Below are positions 5,083-5,640 of a stretch of DNA of 5,640 nucleotides, one piece after another. The DNA is from Candidatus Hermodarchaeota archaeon (lineage in GTDB: Archaea > Asgardarchaeota > Hermodarchaeia > Hermodarchaeales > Hermodarchaeaceae). Below the pieces are notes generated by a model. It did no database searches and was not told the origin of the DNA. It saw only the letters and a program-made list of their open reading frames with translations. The DNA is taken from contig JAEOSA010000133.1 in the NCBI GenBank assembly GCA_016840595.1, positions 1 through 5,640 on the forward strand. The letters are read 5' to 3'. The stretch's first letter is position 1. Each line of letters opens with the position of its first letter. The position numbers were made by a program, and so were the translations under genes.

Positions 5083-5640
5083 ATTCCTCGGATGGTAGGT
5101 CTTCCTCAGCTGGTTTGGAGTTTAGAATCTGACCATATTTTTGTGATATTTTGCGGCGTTCGAAGTTCCCGCATTCGGTACATTCCAGTCGAGTGCCTTG
5201 CAGATGCAGAGGTTCTCCACAACGACTACAGGATGCCTGAAAGACGCCAAACTTTGTTCCGACTGTTGAAAGGCGAGCCAATCCATCAGCTTGCTGTTGC
5301 ACCCGGGCAATGATTAAATCGCCAGGGGCAAAGAGGTCTCGCATTTGTTCTACATATCCGCCAGCGGTATTTTTGATGAACAAATATCCAGAGAAGGTAA
5401 TAGGGCATTCTGTGTTTCCGATTTGAAAGATGTTAATAATGGCAGATTTTTTGGTCACGTGTTGGATTTGACCTAGCACCACGTCATTTCGCTTCGGGTA
5501 GACGGGTTGACGTGTTGAACCCTCAACGCTAATTTTTCGTTCCTTCATATCGATGTGAACAATTCCAGTAATAGTTGCATAGATTATGTCATCTTCATCT
5601 TGGAATGTTCCTTCACCTGGGAGGTATTCTTCAATCACTC
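5081..5640 (-). CDS. csl4: Exosome RNA-binding cap protein Csl4 (5' end outside window)
   Basis: Csl4 forms, with Rrp4, the RNA-binding cap on the archaeal exosome ring (Rrp41/Rrp42), and it helps admit substrates and attach DnaG. The visible 185 residues show all three parts. The N-terminal domain has EEYLPGEGTF (3-12) and RKISVEG (34-40). An S1 domain runs from about 49 to 124 (NDVVLGQIQHVTKKSAIINI at its start). The C-terminal zinc ribbon has Cys137, Cys140, Cys153 and Cys156 (CSRC and CTEC). The GTG at 5638 is unlikely to be the start. Homologues have about 15 more residues ending in a text like GVIEEY, and the two bases left in the window before GTG (GA) fit a Gly codon, so this GTG probably encodes Val. 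The C-terminal tail is acidic. It is the first visible gene of the minus-strand block. Confidence 0.93.
   Translation of the reverse strand, partial: VIEEYLPGEGTFQDEDDIIYATITGIVHIDMKERKISVEGSTRQPVYPKRNDVVLGQIQHVTKKSAIINIFQIGNTECPITFSGYLFIKNTAGGYVEQMRDLFAPGDLIIARVQQQADGLARLSTVGTKFGVFQASCSRCGEPLHLQGTRLECTECGNFERRKISQKYGQILNSKPAEEDLPSEE

Noticed and set aside
1..5640. Search for tRNA or other RNA genes, CRISPR repeats, transposase remnants or defence genes
   Set aside because: Nearly the whole window is covered by conserved housekeeping genes. The remaining gaps are under about 110 bases and show no cloverleaf, repeat-spacer pattern or mobile-element ends.

Overview
This window is archaeal chromosomal DNA from the conserved information-processing core. 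The domain assignment is firm. The window carries an archaeal-type TruD, a Pth2-type peptidyl-tRNA hydrolase, a geranylgeranyl reductase-family flavoprotein of the kind used for archaeal membrane lipids, transcription factor S, RNA polymerase subunit L (Rpb11-like) and the exosome cap protein Csl4. I cannot name the lineage. GC looks moderate, GTG starts are frequent, and several starts have Shine-Dalgarno (SD) sequences, some of the GGTGA type.

Layout from left to right. (1) The 3' part of a plus-strand gene for a zinc-ribbon plus KH-domain RNA-binding protein (1-507). Its beginning lies outside the window. (2) A convergent minus-strand pair, pth2 then truD (transcribed 2249 to 523), probably one operon for tRNA recycling and tRNA pseudouridylation. 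(3) A short divergent promoter region (about 2292-2358). (4) A plus-strand geranylgeranyl reductase-family gene (2362-3579). (5) A long minus-strand block read from the right edge: csl4 (5' end outside the window), a Pcc1-like small protein, rpoL, an RNase III-like domain protein, and transcription factor S (5640 down to 3591). No stretch over 300 bases lacks a gene. The longest gaps are about 70-110 bases and hold promoter-like sequence.

The right-hand block joins RNA synthesis (RpoL, TFS), RNA decay (Csl4), possibly tRNA t6A modification (Pcc1-like) and a poorly characterised RNase III-fold protein. TATA-like boxes before rpoL and before TFS suggest that the block is read both as a long operon and from internal promoters.

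I see no mobile element, CRISPR array, RNA gene or defence system, and no clearly new system. The most useful observations are the following. The KH protein's full zinc ribbon reaches the window edge, so a TTG inside it is not the start. The KH loop is degenerate (GSGR). The RNase III-like gene lacks the first catalytic acid and is stop/start-coupled to rpoL. A 13-bp direct repeat lies out of frame in the 5' part of pth2. Short inverted repeats sit over a stop codon at both convergent gene junctions.
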